This document shows positions 5,016 to 5,394 of a DNA stretch of 5,394 bases, in pieces. This DNA is from an uncultured Thermoguttaceae bacterium (lineage in GTDB: Bacteria; Planctomycetota; Planctomycetia; Pirellulales; Thermoguttaceae). The stretch is taken from the NCBI GenBank assembly GCA_934725735.1, contig CAKVCP010000137.1, forward strand, positions 1 through 5,394, written 5' to 3'. Within the stretch, counting starts at the first letter, position 1, and every line of letters starts with the position of its first letter. The position numbers and the translations under genes are program-made. The notes below the pieces were generated by a model. The model saw nothing but the letters and a program-made list of their open reading frames with translations. It was not told the origin of the DNA and searched no databases.

Positions 5016-5394
5016 TTAAAGAGGACGCAACCGCGTGTCAGATTCAATGAGCCCGTCTTTCAAACGGACGATTCGCTTACTCCGCGCGCCGACGTCGTCT
5101 TCGTGCGTAACCAGGATGATCGTACGTCCCTGACTGCTCAACTCGTCCAAAAGGTCGAGGATTTCAGCGGTCGTTTTAGAGTCCAAGTTACCAGTTGGCT
5201 CGTCTGCAAGAATGAAGTAAGGGTCGTTTACAAGACTTCGCGCGATCGCGACGCGTTGTTGCTGGCCGCCCGACAACTGCGTCGGGCGATGGTTCAACCG
5301 CTTACTCAAACCGACCATATTGGCCAATTCAATACAGCGCTTACGAGATCGTAAAGAAGCGTTGCCTTGGTAGTAAAGAGGCACTTCAATATTC
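5016..5394 (-). CDS. ABC transporter ATP-binding protein, MacB/LolD type (partial; 5' end outside window)
   Basis: C-terminal 125 residues of the nucleotide-binding subunit that powers the adjacent MacB/FtsX-like permease; it acts on the cytoplasmic face of the inner membrane. Visible in order: NIEVPLYY (family-typical, following the Q-loop region), signature LSGGQQQR (residues 40-47 of the visible part), Walker B YFILADEP with D64/E65, D-loop GNLD, and switch histidine H97 in VTHE. Walker A and the Q-loop lie beyond the right edge. The GTG at 5384-5382 could be mistaken for a start, but the frame continues into conserved N-I-E upstream, so it is an internal valine. Family members have about 220-250 residues, so roughly half is missing. 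The stop is followed by 158 bases before the permease, unusually long for this gene pair. A MacA-like membrane fusion protein often lies upstream but cannot be seen here. Confidence 0.95.
   Translation of the reverse strand, partial: NIEVPLYYQGNASLRSRKRCIELANMVGLSKRLNHRPTQLSGGQQQRVAIARSLVNDPYFILADEPTGNLDSKTTAEILDLLDELSSQGRTIILVTHEDDVGARSKRIVRLKDGLIESDTRLRPL

Noticed and set aside
5016..5384. Treating the ABC ATPase as a complete 122-residue protein starting at GTG 5384
   Set aside because: The frame continues upstream to the window edge through conserved N-I-E, and Walker A is missing. The gene is cut by the window, not truncated.

Overview
The window looks like part of the chromosome of a Gram-negative-type bacterium. 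I suspect a member of the Planctomycetota or a related PVC lineage. The reasons are the style of the secreted glycoside-hydrolase-like protein with a CBM9-like tail, a FliA/WhiG sigma factor standing next to such a gene, moderate GC with many GACG/CGTC words, and only occasional Shine-Dalgarno sequences. This assignment is an inference; there is no rRNA or other phylogenetic marker here.

Layout. (1) Positions 30-824, minus strand: a complete FliA/WhiG-family (sigma-28 type) RNA polymerase sigma factor. (2) Positions 825-1351: a 527-bp AT-rich divergent intergenic region. It carries a dyad near the sigma gene, a cluster of TTTTCTCA motifs, two closely spaced palindromes (one resembling a Fur-family box), and a strong sigma-70-like promoter (TTGACG-N17-GATAAT) facing the next gene. 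(3) Positions 1352-3430, plus strand: a 692-residue secreted protein with a GH71/GH99-like barrel followed by a CBM9-like domain. (4) Positions 3466-3501: a 15-bp-stem bidirectional terminator separating two convergent genes. (5) Positions 5394-3514, minus strand: the C-terminal half of an ABC ATPase, then a MacB/FtsX-type permease. Together these are a split MacB/LolCDE-like mechanotransmission transporter. The ATPase and permease are separated by an unusually long 158-bp gap with overlapping hairpins and a possible internal promoter.

How the genes relate. The ATPase and permease almost certainly form one transporter. The sigma factor and the secreted hydrolase share a divergent control region but have no obvious biochemical link, although shared regulation is possible. 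No mobile element, CRISPR array, tRNA or rRNA was seen. Nothing here proves a new biological system; the parts most worth following are the operator-rich divergent region and the structured gap inside the transporter operon.
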